From positions 62,001 to 126,000 of the forward strand of contig JAEZHI010000050.1 of NCBI GenBank assembly GCA_023436885.1: a stretch of DNA of 64,000 bases, read 5' to 3'. Numbering within the stretch: position 1 is the stretch's first letter; each line of letters opens with the position of its first letter. Below the pieces are notes generated by a model that saw only the letters and a list, made by a program, of their open reading frames with translations, was not told the DNA's origin and searched no databases. Shown in pieces: positions 17,364 to 25,005 of the stretch. The translations under genes were made by a program, and so were the position numbers. This DNA comes from Pseudomonadota bacterium. Its GTDB lineage: Bacteria; Pseudomonadota; Alphaproteobacteria; Rhizobiales; Pleomorphomonadaceae.

Positions 17364-18593
17364 TCAGCCAAGAATGCCCTTGATCGTGGCGGCAGCCTTG
17401 TCGAGCGCGTCCTTCGGGCTCGCCTGACCGGTGAGCGCCGACTGGATGGCATCCTGAATGGCCTTGGAGATCTTCATCCATTCGGGATGCGGGCCGCGCG
17501 GCTGAGCATATTTTAGCTGCTCCATGAACACCTTGACGGCGGCGTCCTTCTTGGCGTCGCCCGTCGGCGGGATCTCGATGTTGGCGCGAGCGGCAAGTTG
17601 GCCCCAATCAGGGAACACGCGCGGATCCTGCGATACGAAGTACTCGAGCGCCTTGAAGGCTTCATCGGGGTGCTTGGAGCTCTTGAAGATCGCCCAGTTG
17701 AAGTCACCCATTGCCGACGAGCGCGGCGCGCCAACTTCCGGCTCGGGCAGAAGCGCCACGCGCCAGTCGAACTTGGCTTCCTGAGACATCCGGTTGAGCT
17801 CCCAGGGCCCCGAAATGACCATGGCTGCGTTACCGGAGTTGAATGTACCGGTCGAATCCCACTGGCCACGCGTCAAAGTATCCGGCGAGGCAAGCTTCTC
17901 ATCGAGCAGCGTCTTCCAGATGGTCAGCGCGCGGACGGCACCGTCGGTATTGATCTTGTCGTAACCGCCGCCGGTCATCTGCGCCCATGGCAGGAACTGG
18001 AAGGTACCCTCTTCCGAGGCCTTGGCCGAGAAGGCGATGCCGTAGACGTTCTTTGCGGGATCGTTGAGCTTGCGCGCCGCGGCGACCAGTTCGTCCCAGG
18101 TCTGGGGCGGCTTGTCCGGATCGAGGCCCTTCGCCTTGAACATGTCGACGTTGTAGTAGAGCGCGATCGTATTGGTGGCCTTCGGAACCCCGTAGAGCTT
18201 GCCTTTCCAGGTGACTGAAGCAAGCGGGCCCGGGAAATAGTCTTCCTTGTGGATGACCTTGGAATTGGCGATGCGATCGGTGAGATCGAGGAACACACCG
18301 TGCGAGGCGAAGAGCGCGTGCTCTGGATTGTCGATGGCGATGATGTCGGGCGCCTGACCAGTGGAGTACGCGCGCATCGCTTCCGAGGTCACGTCATCAA
18401 AATGGATCTGGCGATAGACAACCTTGATGTCCGGGTTCTTCTCGCCAAATTCCTTGGCAAGGTTGAGGCCCGGCTGCGTTTCGCTGTCCTGGCACCAGAT
18501 GGTGATGGTAACGGGCTCGGCAGCCTGCGCCACCATGCCGAACGCCGCAGCGCCGGCATAGAGCACCGCCCCGAGGATTGCCGATGTCTTCAT
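17364..18593 (-). CDS. CUT1 sugar ABC importer, periplasmic binding protein
   Basis: A 409-residue family-1 solute-binding protein. A Sec signal peptide (MKTSAILGAVLYAGAAAFGMVAQAAEP) is followed by VTITIWCQDSETQPGLNLAKEF and the typical YGVPKATNTIALYYNVDMFKAKGLD and GNAAMVISGPWELNRM regions. First gene of the operon that ends with the MsmK-type ATPase. The palindrome at 18791 lies 197 bases upstream and is identical to the one at the alpha-xylosidase promoter. I therefore infer an alpha-xyloside or xyloglucan-oligosaccharide ligand. Confidence 0.94.
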   Translation of the reverse strand: MKTSAILGAVLYAGAAAFGMVAQAAEPVTITIWCQDSETQPGLNLAKEFGEKNPDIKVVYRQIHFDDVTSEAMRAYSTGQAPDIIAIDNPEHALFASHGVFLDLTDRIANSKVIHKEDYFPGPLASVTWKGKLYGVPKATNTIALYYNVDMFKAKGLDPDKPPQTWDELVAAARKLNDPAKNVYGIAFSAKASEEGTFQFLPWAQMTGGGYDKINTDGAVRALTIWKTLLDEKLASPDTLTRGQWDSTGTFNSGNAAMVISGPWELNRMSQEAKFDWRVALLPEPEVGAPRSSAMGDFNWAIFKSSKHPDEAFKALEYFVSQDPRVFPDWGQLAARANIEIPPTGDAKKDAAVKVFMEQLKYAQPRGPHPEWMKISKAIQDAIQSALTGQASPKDALDKAAATIKGILG

Positions 18594-18790
18594 GCTCCCT
18601 ACTCCTCCAGTTGGTCGACCGGTTCCGGCTCGATGGCGGCCGGTGGGACCGAGAGCGATGGACGACGGTCCGGCAGTTGTCCTGATCTCGAAGGGTATAG
18701 CTCACCGTTCGTCACCCATGTCTGCCGACATGACGATGACGCTCGAACACACCCGTTCGGACAGGACTTTCCTCCCTGCCAACTCGCTCC

Positions 18791-18804
18791 CGTAAACGTT
18801 TACG
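18791..18804. promoter_or_regulatory. LacI-type operator, copy 2 (CGTAAACGTTTACG)
   Basis: Identical over all 14 bases to the palindrome at 11835-11848. It lies in the 397-base gap 18594-18990, which otherwise holds only the cbiM terminator. It is placed to control the sugar ABC operon starting at 18593. Confidence 0.85.
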
Positions 18805-18933
18805 ACGTTATGCGGAAAGACTCGCAACTGTCAAGACCGCCTGACGTCGCGCGGCATCCGCCATGCCAACCGAAAGCAGCTCCAGGCGTCGCCGAACGCG
18901 CTGAAGTTTGCTTCAAGACTATCGCTTCAAATG

Positions 18934-18965
18934 CAAACCGCGCCGCTCCCTTCGGAACGGCGCGG
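18934..18965 (-). terminator. Terminator of the cbiM-like gene
   Basis: On the minus strand, a 12-bp GC-rich stem (CCGCGCCGTTCC with its partner, one wobble) closes a GAAG tetraloop and is followed by TTTGCATTT. It starts 26 bases after the cbiM stop. Confidence 0.75.
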
Positions 18966-18990
18966 CAAAAGTTGAAGCTTCAGGTGTCCG

Positions 18991-19668
18991 TCACGCAGCG
19001 TCGTAGAGACGACGCTCGACGAAGAAGCTTCCCCGCAGGCCGTGGAGAACCTTGGCACCGGCCAGGACCGCTAGGTCGACCAGCGGCTCGACGAGGATCA
19101 CCAGCATGTAGGCGCCACCGAACGAGCTGATGGCCGCGACGTTGCCGACGGTGAACCCCTGACCATAGAAAGCCCAGAATCCGACCCAGGCAACGATGCC
19201 GGCCTGATAAGCGGTGGAGAGAGCCAGCGCCTGGCCATACTTCAACTCGACATAGGGGGTGGCCGGCGCAATGACGGCCCGTGCCAGTGCCAGAAGGCCG
19301 AACAACGGCACAAGCAACGTAGTGACGTTCATTCCATACTGGGGAAGATCGAAGGGAGCGAAGAACAGCCCCTGGATCAGCAGCCCCAACGCGAGGCCAA
19401 TGGCGGCCGGTGCCGCCCCGAAGATGAGGAACAGCGTCGAGCCGAGGATCAGATGCACTTCGGACACGCCGACCGGATAGTGTGGCAGCACTTCGAAGAA
19501 GGAAAAGACGAGAGCCGTCGTCGCGGCGCTGCGCAGGCCGAGTGAAACGATGCCGCTTTCGCGGATCGTCTGCCATGCGAGCTTCAGGCCGTAGCCTGCC
19601 GCGCCCGTAGCTGTCAGATAGCTGAGCCAAAGTTTACCGTCGGCCACGAGGCCGGGTTCGATATGCAT
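18991..19668 (-). CDS. cbiM: CbiM-like cobalt ECF-type permease, standing alone
   Basis: A 225-residue membrane protein. ATG 19668 has AAGGAG six bases upstream and gives the N-terminus MHIEPGLV. The Met1-His2 end is the metal-binding N-terminus known for CbiM/NikM, which confirms the start; the frame continues upstream only through the riboswitch. Further features are VGVSEVHLILGSTLFLIFGAAPAAIGLALG and several hydrophobic segments. No cbiN, cbiQ or cbiO is adjacent. Control by a cobalamin riboswitch supports cobalt uptake for B12 synthesis. Confidence 0.88.
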   Translation of the reverse strand: MHIEPGLVADGKLWLSYLTATGAAGYGLKLAWQTIRESGIVSLGLRSAATTALVFSFFEVLPHYPVGVSEVHLILGSTLFLIFGAAPAAIGLALGLLIQGLFFAPFDLPQYGMNVTTLLVPLFGLLALARAVIAPATPYVELKYGQALALSTAYQAGIVAWVGFWAFYGQGFTVGNVAAISSFGGAYMLVILVEPLVDLAVLAGAKVLHGLRGSFFVERRLYDAA

Positions 19669-19714
19669 GTCAGTCTCCTTTTCCGTCTCACCCGACGGAA
19701 TCCGATATGTCGCG

Positions 19715-19892
19715 CAAGGCCGGTCTCCTGGCTCGTGGATCGCTGCCTGTCGCCTGCCTTCCCGGGGATCCCAGTGGCTTTGTGGACGAAGGCTCACCAC
19801 GCACAGTCGCGGGGGCGGCCGGGGCTTCGGATCGTGATCCTTCCCCGTTCCCGTTTCATCCCGACGGCCGAATGCCGCCGGAACACCTGACG
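19715..19892 (-). ncRNA. Cobalamin (B12) riboswitch
   Basis: Read on the minus strand it shows the conserved blocks in order: GATGAAACGGGAA, GAAGCCCCGG, CCCCGCGACTGT, AAAGCCACTG, GGGAAGGCAGGCGACAGG and the B12 box AGCCAGGAGACCGGCC (19718-19733). It ends 47 bases before the cbiM start, so it probably shuts off cbiM translation or transcription when adenosylcobalamin is plentiful. Confidence 0.93.
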
Positions 19893-20005
19893 CACGTTTA
19901 CCTGTCAACAAGCGATCGGAGCTGTCAAGGCGATTCAGTTGCGGCGCGGCTAAGCAGGCGTTCCTACCAGATGCATTTTTCTGTGGATTACCAATGGGTT
20001 AAATT

Positions 20006-20021
20006 CTGACCATCTGGTCAA
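20006..20021. promoter_or_regulatory. RutR-like operator
   Basis: CTGACCATCTGGTCAA matches the RutR consensus TTGACCAnnTGGTCAA (known for E. coli) at 13 of 14 defined positions. It lies 168 bases before the permease start. The rest of 19893-20188 is AT-richer and has no gene I can support. Confidence 0.7.
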
Positions 20022-20188
20022 AATGTCCATTTTAGTGTTCAAAAACAGTGCATCATCCCATGAGCCTACAATAGACATCGTAGAAAGCTGCACTTTCGCC
20101 TGCGCATGCCTTGGGGATAGTGACCATCTCGCCTTTCCCAAACGGTCGCCCACGGGGGGACGACCTCGGGACAACAGACGAGAAAATC

Positions 20189-21484
20189 ATGACAACAAGC
20201 CCAACCGAAGGCTGGTTTCCGCACTGGAAACTAACCGCCGCCGATCGTGTCGCGCCTGAGGAGCGCCTGCCCTGGCCGCAGACCTTGATCGCCGGCTTCC
20301 AGCACGTGGTCGCGATGTTTGGTTCGACCGTGCTGGCGCCAATCATCATGGGCTTTGATCCCAACGTCGCCGTGCTGTTTTCGGGCATCGGCACGCTGAT
20401 CTTCTTCCTGATCGTCGGCGGCCGCGTGCCATCCTATCTCGGGTCGAGCTTTGCCTTCATCGCCGTGGTGATGGCGGCTTCCGGCTATTCAGGGACCGGC
20501 GCCAACGTCAACATCTCCGTGGCGCTCGGCGGCATCATCGCGGCGGGCGCCGTTTACGCGGTAATCGGCCTCATCGTCGTCAAGATCGGCTACCAGTGGA
20601 TTGAGAAGCTGATGCCGCCGGTGGTCACGGGCGGCATCGTCGCCGCCATCGGCCTCAACCTGGCGCCTATCGCCGTGAAGGGGATCTCGGCGACCGGCTT
20701 TGACCGGGTTGTTGGCCTCATTACAATCGTCGCCGTTGGCGCAGCGGCCGTCTATGCGCCGGGCATGCTGCGTCGCATCCCGGTTCTGATCGGTGGCCTG
20801 GTTGGGTATATCGTCTACTGGCTGGGCGCCGCATCCTTCGGTGATGCGCCGATCAACTTCGCCAAGCTGGACGCTGCCCCCTGGTTCGGCATGCCGACCT
20901 TCACCACACCGACTTTCTCCACCAGTGCCATGGCCCTCATCGCGCCGGTGGCAATCATCCTGGTTGCCGAAAACCTCGGACATATCAAGGCGATCGGCGC
21001 CATGACCGGGCGGAGCCTGGACCGCTATGTCGGCCGCGCCTTCCTTGGCGACGGCATTGCGACCATGCTGTCGGGTTCCTTCGGTGGCACCGGCGTCACC
21101 ACTTACGCCGAGAACATGGGCGTGATGGCCGTGACCAAGATCTACTCGACGCTGATCTTCGTGGTCGCTGCTGTGATCGCCATCCTGCTCGGCTTCTCGC
21201 CGAAGTTCGGCGCGCTGATCGGCACCATCCCCGGCCCGGTCATCGGCGGTCTCTCCATCGTCATCTTCGGCCTGATCACGGCGACTGCCGGCCGGATCTG
21301 GGTGGAAAACAAGGTGGACTTCTCCGAGACCAAGAACCTGATCACCACTGCGGCAGCGGTGATCGCCGGAGCCGGCGATCTGACGCTCAACATCGGCGGC
21401 TTCACACTGGGCGGCATCGGCACCGCAACCTTTGGTGCCATCCTCCTCTATGCGCTTCTCGATCGCGGTCCGAAGAAGGCCTGA
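20189..21484 (+). CDS. Uracil/xanthine permease, NCS2 family (UraA/RutG-like)
   Basis: A 431-residue nucleobase:proton symporter. ATG 20189 was chosen because residues before it are non-homologous and polar; the ribosome-binding site is weak (GAGAAAATC). NCS2 landmarks are AGFQHVVAMFGSTVLAPIIMG at the N-terminus, VAENLGHIKAIG for helix 8, and GGTGVTTYAENMGVMAVTKIYS for the substrate signature. The length fits the bacterial uracil-transporter branch. The RutR-like operator upstream supports a pyrimidine substrate over xanthine. Its stop is directly adjacent to that of the convergent HxlR gene. Confidence 0.92.
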   Translation: MTTSPTEGWFPHWKLTAADRVAPEERLPWPQTLIAGFQHVVAMFGSTVLAPIIMGFDPNVAVLFSGIGTLIFFLIVGGRVPSYLGSSFAFIAVVMAASGYSGTGANVNISVALGGIIAAGAVYAVIGLIVVKIGYQWIEKLMPPVVTGGIVAAIGLNLAPIAVKGISATGFDRVVGLITIVAVGAAAVYAPGMLRRIPVLIGGLVGYIVYWLGAASFGDAPINFAKLDAAPWFGMPTFTTPTFSTSAMALIAPVAIILVAENLGHIKAIGAMTGRSLDRYVGRAFLGDGIATMLSGSFGGTGVTTYAENMGVMAVTKIYSTLIFVVAAVIAILLGFSPKFGALIGTIPGPVIGGLSIVIFGLITATAGRIWVENKVDFSETKNLITTAAAVIAGAGDLTLNIGGFTLGGIGTATFGAILLYALLDRGPKKA

Positions 21485-21934
21485 TCACTCGATAGGAGCA
21501 GGATCGAACTTTGCCCACTGGTGCCCACCGGCCGTCTGGCCGGTCGGTGCCGGTGGGTTTTGCTTTTCACGCGGATCGAGTCCCTTGGGCTTGCCGAAAA
21601 GGCCGATGTTGGCGTCTCCCCAGGCTTTCAACGCCATCAGCACCGGCTCCATGGATCGGCCGAGCGGTGACAGGGAATACTCAACCTTGGGCGGCACCTG
21701 CGGATAGACGGTGCGCACGACCAACCCATCCTCTTCGAGTTCGCGCAGTTGGTTGGTCAGCATGCGAGGGGTCACGGACGCGAGAATGCGGCTGAGCTCG
21801 CCAAAGCGCAGCGTCCTGTCGAGAAGATGAAACAGGATCACCGATTTCCACTTGCCGTCGACGAGGCCGATAGCCGCCTCCACCGAACAGCCGGGCGCGC
21901 AATCGAAACGCGAATGCCGGACCTTGGCCATCAT
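21485..21934 (-). CDS. HxlR-family winged-helix regulator
   Basis: A protein of about 149 residues (MMAKVRHSRFDCAPG...). ATG 21934 is preceded by AAGGATAGT. It carries the HxlR core: CSVEAAIGLVDGKWKSVILFHLL, then RFGELSRILASVTPRMLTNQLRELEEDGLV and YSLSPLGRSMEPVLMAL. The N-terminal Cys in FDCAPGC is at the position used for redox or electrophile sensing in some relatives. Divergent from the oxidoreductase gene with a 97-base gap. A proline-rich tail of about 35 residues is unusual. Confidence 0.92.
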   Translation of the reverse strand: MMAKVRHSRFDCAPGCSVEAAIGLVDGKWKSVILFHLLDRTLRFGELSRILASVTPRMLTNQLRELEEDGLVVRTVYPQVPPKVEYSLSPLGRSMEPVLMALKAWGDANIGLFGKPKGLDPREKQNPPAPTGQTAGGHQWAKFDPAPIE

Positions 21935-21998
21935 ACTATCCTTCTTTGCACTACCTGCGCTCTTTGTGCGTATTGGCTGAGACCGATCATAGGAGCAA

Positions 21999-22017
21999 CT
22001 ATGGCTCATATCCATAG
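21999..22017. promoter_or_regulatory. Inverted repeat in the HxlR/oxidoreductase divergent promoter
   Basis: CTATGG (21999-22004) and CCATAG (22012-22017), separated by seven bases, lie immediately before the AAGGAAG ribosome-binding site of the oxidoreductase gene. The position suits an HxlR operator, but the arms are short. Confidence 0.4.
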
Positions 22018-22031
22018 GAAAGGAAGTAGCC

Positions 22032-23045
22032 ATGAAAGCCGTCGCCTATCGTCATGCGGGTCCCATCGATCGTCCGGACGCGCTCCTCGATATCGATCTG
22101 CCGACACCTACCCCCACTGGGCGCGACCTTCTGGTCGAAGTCGCCGCCGTTTCGGTCAATCCGGTCGATACCAAGGTGCGAGCCAGCGCTGCGCCGGCGG
22201 CCGGTGATGTGAAGGTGCTGGGATGGGATGCGGTTGGTCGCGTTGTCGCCGTTGGTGACGAGGTGACCAGCTTCAAGACTGGCGACGAGGTCTGGTATGC
22301 CGGTTCGATCGCCCGGCCCGGTGCCAATAGTCAGTTTCATCTCGTCGACGACCGCCTCGTCGGGCACAAGCCGAAATCCCTGTCAAATCCCGAAGCTGCG
22401 GCCCTCCCGCTGACCGCCATTACGGCTTGGGAAATGCTGTTCGACCGGCTGGACGTTCGCCGTAGCATACCAGGCGCCGCGAACGCCATCCTGATCGTTG
22501 GCGGGGCCGGCGGTGTCGGATCGATCGCCATCCAGCTGGCACGGGCACTTACAGACCTCACCGTCATCGCCACCGCATCAAGGCCAGAGACGCTCGCTTG
22601 GGCGCGGAAACTCGGCGCCCATCATGTCGTCGATCACTCGCGGCCATTGGCCGACGAGGTGGCAGCGCTCGGTCTTGGTGCACCAGCCTTCGTGTTCTCG
22701 ACCACTCAGACACACCAGCACCTTGGCGAAATCGCCAAGCTGATCGCGCCGCAGGGGCGCTTTGGACTGATCGACGATCCTGAGAGCCTCGACATCACCG
22801 GCTTCAAGCGCAAGGCGATATCGGTGCACTGGGAGCTGATGTTCACCCGCTCGCTGTTCGAAACCCCTGATATGGGCGAGCAGGGAAAGCTTCTCGACGA
22901 AGTCGCTCGCCTGATCGACGCCGGCAAGTTGCGGACAACAGTCACCGATGTGCTGCGGCCGATCAATGCCGCCAATCTTCGCAACGCCCATGCGATCATT
23001 GAAAGCGGCAAGGCGCGTGGCAAGATCGTGCTGGAAGGATTCTAA
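22032..23045 (+). CDS. Zinc-type alcohol dehydrogenase-like / quinone oxidoreductase (MDR superfamily)
   Basis: A 337-residue NAD(P)H-dependent reductase with a GroES-like N-terminal domain (VSVNPVDTKVR, VLGWDAVGRVVAVGDEV, GDEVWYAG) and a Rossmann domain (AILIVGGAGGVGSIAIQLAR, about residues 156-175). NPVDTK replaces the catalytic-zinc cysteine motif, so it is a zinc-less quinone-reductase-like member. Such HxlR-divergent enzymes typically reduce quinones or reactive enones. ATG 22032 follows AAGGAAG. Confidence 0.92.
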   Translation: MKAVAYRHAGPIDRPDALLDIDLPTPTPTGRDLLVEVAAVSVNPVDTKVRASAAPAAGDVKVLGWDAVGRVVAVGDEVTSFKTGDEVWYAGSIARPGANSQFHLVDDRLVGHKPKSLSNPEAAALPLTAITAWEMLFDRLDVRRSIPGAANAILIVGGAGGVGSIAIQLARALTDLTVIATASRPETLAWARKLGAHHVVDHSRPLADEVAALGLGAPAFVFSTTQTHQHLGEIAKLIAPQGRFGLIDDPESLDITGFKRKAISVHWELMFTRSLFETPDMGEQGKLLDEVARLIDAGKLRTTVTDVLRPINAANLRNAHAIIESGKARGKIVLEGF

Positions 23046-23204
23046 GGAACTCAGGAAAACTGAAGCATACCCAAAGAAAATACGATTCGCGGCGGCGGGT
23101 TCAAACTATTGGAGGAAGGTAGCAGCGGCGCTATATTCAGGGTGCAAAGAAGAGAAGAAACAGAGGTTCCGGGAAACCGCCTGGAACGGAAAAGGAAGAA
23201 GATC

Positions 23205-23366
23205 ATGTTCGGCACCCTGAAGCACCTTACCAAGACCTTCCGCGCTCCTGCCGCCGCTGAACGCGAATTGATCTATATCACGGCTGGCACCAACCGGTTT
23301 GAGCTCGAAGCTCGCGAACGCCATGTGGTGACGCGCGGCTTTTGCCACGAGCAAGCCCTTGGCTGA
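23205..23366 (+). CDS. DUF3563-type small protein
   Basis: A 53-residue protein starting MFGTLKHLTKTF, with AAGGAAG nine bases before the ATG. The stretch APAAAERELIYITAGTNR resembles the DUF3563 mini-proteins of rhizobia (E-R-E-L-x-Y). The end (RGFCHEQALG) is less typical. Unknown function. Without the family resemblance it would be too short to call. Confidence 0.6.
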   Translation: MFGTLKHLTKTFRAPAAAERELIYITAGTNRFELEARERHVVTRGFCHEQALG

Positions 23367-23480
23367 CAGGCCGGCCCGAACCTTACGGGCCCAGAAATTA
23401 GCGGCCGCCCACCCCAGGCCGACGTCGAGCGCTCGATTTCCCTGACCGGATCGGGCGCTTTGCCGTTTATGGCGCCTCTG

Positions 23481-24563
23481 TCAAATACCGGCGGCCACCA
23501 ACACCTTCCTGGAAGACTCGATTGCTTCAAGGCGTGGCACGTCGAGGAAATGATCGTTGACCGCGACCGTGCCCTCGATGCGCCCGACAATGGCCTGAGC
23601 CAGCCAGCGTCCGGCGGCACGGAAATCCTCATGAGCCGTCTCGATGGCTGGCCGAAACTTGCGGAACAGGTTGGAGGACTCCTTCACGACGACATCGAAA
23701 TCGCGGCCAAGCACATAGCCCAGCGCCTCCGCGCCGGCCGTCGCAGCCAATGCCGCCATGGCGCTACCGCAGACAAATCCGTCTGGCCGGCGGCCCGCTT
23801 CGATGATCCGGGACACCTCGGCCTGAATGAATTCGTGCGGGCTGTCAGTGTCTACGGACCCTGCCGAAACTTCATCGAGACTGAGCAGTTCGACGCCCCG
23901 ATAAAAACCAGCCGTCATATGTCGGGCGTAGGTCAGATGCTGAGGCGGCGGCAGCAGCATCAATCGGCGGCGCCCAAGACCTGCGAGCCGCCGCACGGCG
24001 GCTTCCGCATAAGCGTCATTGTCGAAATCAAAATAAGGATGCTCGATCCCCATGGCGGTGCGGCCATGCGTGACGAACGGCACGCCGCGCTCAGTGAGGA
24101 AACGAACACGGGCGTCATCCGGCTCGATGCGCGCGAAGAGAATGCCGTCCGCAGCACCGGCCTCCACAATGTTGCGGATCGGCCCGAGCGGATCCGACGC
24201 TGGGTCATGCAGCATGACCACCAGTTGGTAGGTCGTGGCAGACAACACTTCGGACAGACCGTAAATGAGCTGTGAGTTGATACCCAGCTCCTCCGACTCA
24301 GTTGCCAGCACCAGCGCAATGACGTGGCTGCGGCCGGTTCTGAGGCGCACGCCGGCCCGGTTCGGCTGGTAGCCCAGGCTTTCAGCCAGAAGTCGGACCC
24401 GCGCCTTGGTATCTTCGCCAATGTCAGGGGCGTCGTGCAGGGCGCGCGACACCGTCGTCACGCCGAGACCGGCAAGGCGAGCAATGGTCTTGAGCGTCGG
24501 CCGATCGGATGGTCCCTGCCGCGCGGTCATGCCCACGCCAGGCGTCTCGTCGTCTTGCATCAT
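23481..24563 (-). CDS. LacI-family regulator of the Opp-type sugar importer
   Basis: A 360-residue LacI protein. Helix-turn-helix LKTIARLAGLGVTTVSRALHDAPDI is at about residues 24-48, then the hinge (LGYQPNRAGVRLRTGRSHVIALVL) and an effector domain ending in a binding-protein-like fold. The start is uncertain: 24563, or an internal ATG at 24530, neither with a good ribosome-binding site. Divergent from the importer operon at 25006, with a perfect palindrome in the 442-base gap between them. The LacI family implies a sugar signal. Confidence 0.92.
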   Translation of the reverse strand: MMQDDETPGVGMTARQGPSDRPTLKTIARLAGLGVTTVSRALHDAPDIGEDTKARVRLLAESLGYQPNRAGVRLRTGRSHVIALVLATESEELGINSQLIYGLSEVLSATTYQLVVMLHDPASDPLGPIRNIVEAGAADGILFARIEPDDARVRFLTERGVPFVTHGRTAMGIEHPYFDFDNDAYAEAAVRRLAGLGRRRLMLLPPPQHLTYARHMTAGFYRGVELLSLDEVSAGSVDTDSPHEFIQAEVSRIIEAGRRPDGFVCGSAMAALAATAGAEALGYVLGRDFDVVVKESSNLFRKFRPAIETAHEDFRAAGRWLAQAIVGRIEGTVAVNDHFLDVPRLEAIESSRKVLVAAGI

Positions 24564-24689
24564 ATTGTTTTGCGGCGCAAATGTCCGGTCTCCGCCAGCT
24601 GCGCCGCGCCTCCCAAGCGTTCACACTACATCCTTTGGGCGAGAAGCAGAACTGAGGCTTGCGTATCGTTGCGCGTTTAGCTAAGCCTA

Positions 24690-24703
24690 CTGTAACGTTA
24701 CAG
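24690..24703. promoter_or_regulatory. LacI-type operator (CTGTAACGTTACAG)
   Basis: A perfect 14-bp palindrome with central CG, 126 bases upstream of the LacI start and 302 bases upstream of the importer operon. It is the likely site of the adjacent LacI protein and differs from the palindrome of the alpha-xyloside regulator. Confidence 0.75.
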
Positions 24704-24963
24704 GTGTGAATACCGCGGCCAACCGCGGCAGGCGCGCCGACAAGCCGTTGAGCGTTGCATCGCGGAAAGCTGAGGAGATTTCCGCGTTAGTTCAGTGACT
24801 TGTCGTTCGGGGTGGAGCGAGAGAAGCAGCAGTCGCCGCTGTTCCGTCATCGGCCTTTCGGTCGGATCGTTTGGGCAATTCCCTTTTCTTGACCGTCAGC
24901 GTCCATGGCCCTCTCGCAAGTCATGCAACCCACGGGTGAACCCGTTTCGGGGAGTGTACGGTT

Positions 24964-24984
24964 GCGGCGAGGAGGTTTCGCCGC
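24964..24984 (+). promoter_or_regulatory. Leader hairpin with an SD-like loop
   Basis: GCGGCGA and TCGCCGC form a 7-bp stem whose loop is GGAGGTT, an anti-16S-like sequence. It lies just before the real ribosome-binding site GGGAGG (24994-24999) of the gene at 25006. Apart from this and the operator, I see nothing clear in 24564-25005. Confidence 0.4.
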
Positions 24985-25005
24985 AGGAGGAAAGGGAGGA
25001 ACCAG

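Noticed and set aside
19669..19911. Extending CbiM upstream
   Set aside because: The interval is a cobalamin riboswitch, and the Met-His N-terminus needed for metal binding begins at 19668.
24564..25005. Small open frames in the gap between the LacI gene and the Opp-type importer
   Set aside because: Arg/Ser-rich translations without ribosome-binding sites; the gap is better explained as a divergent regulatory region.
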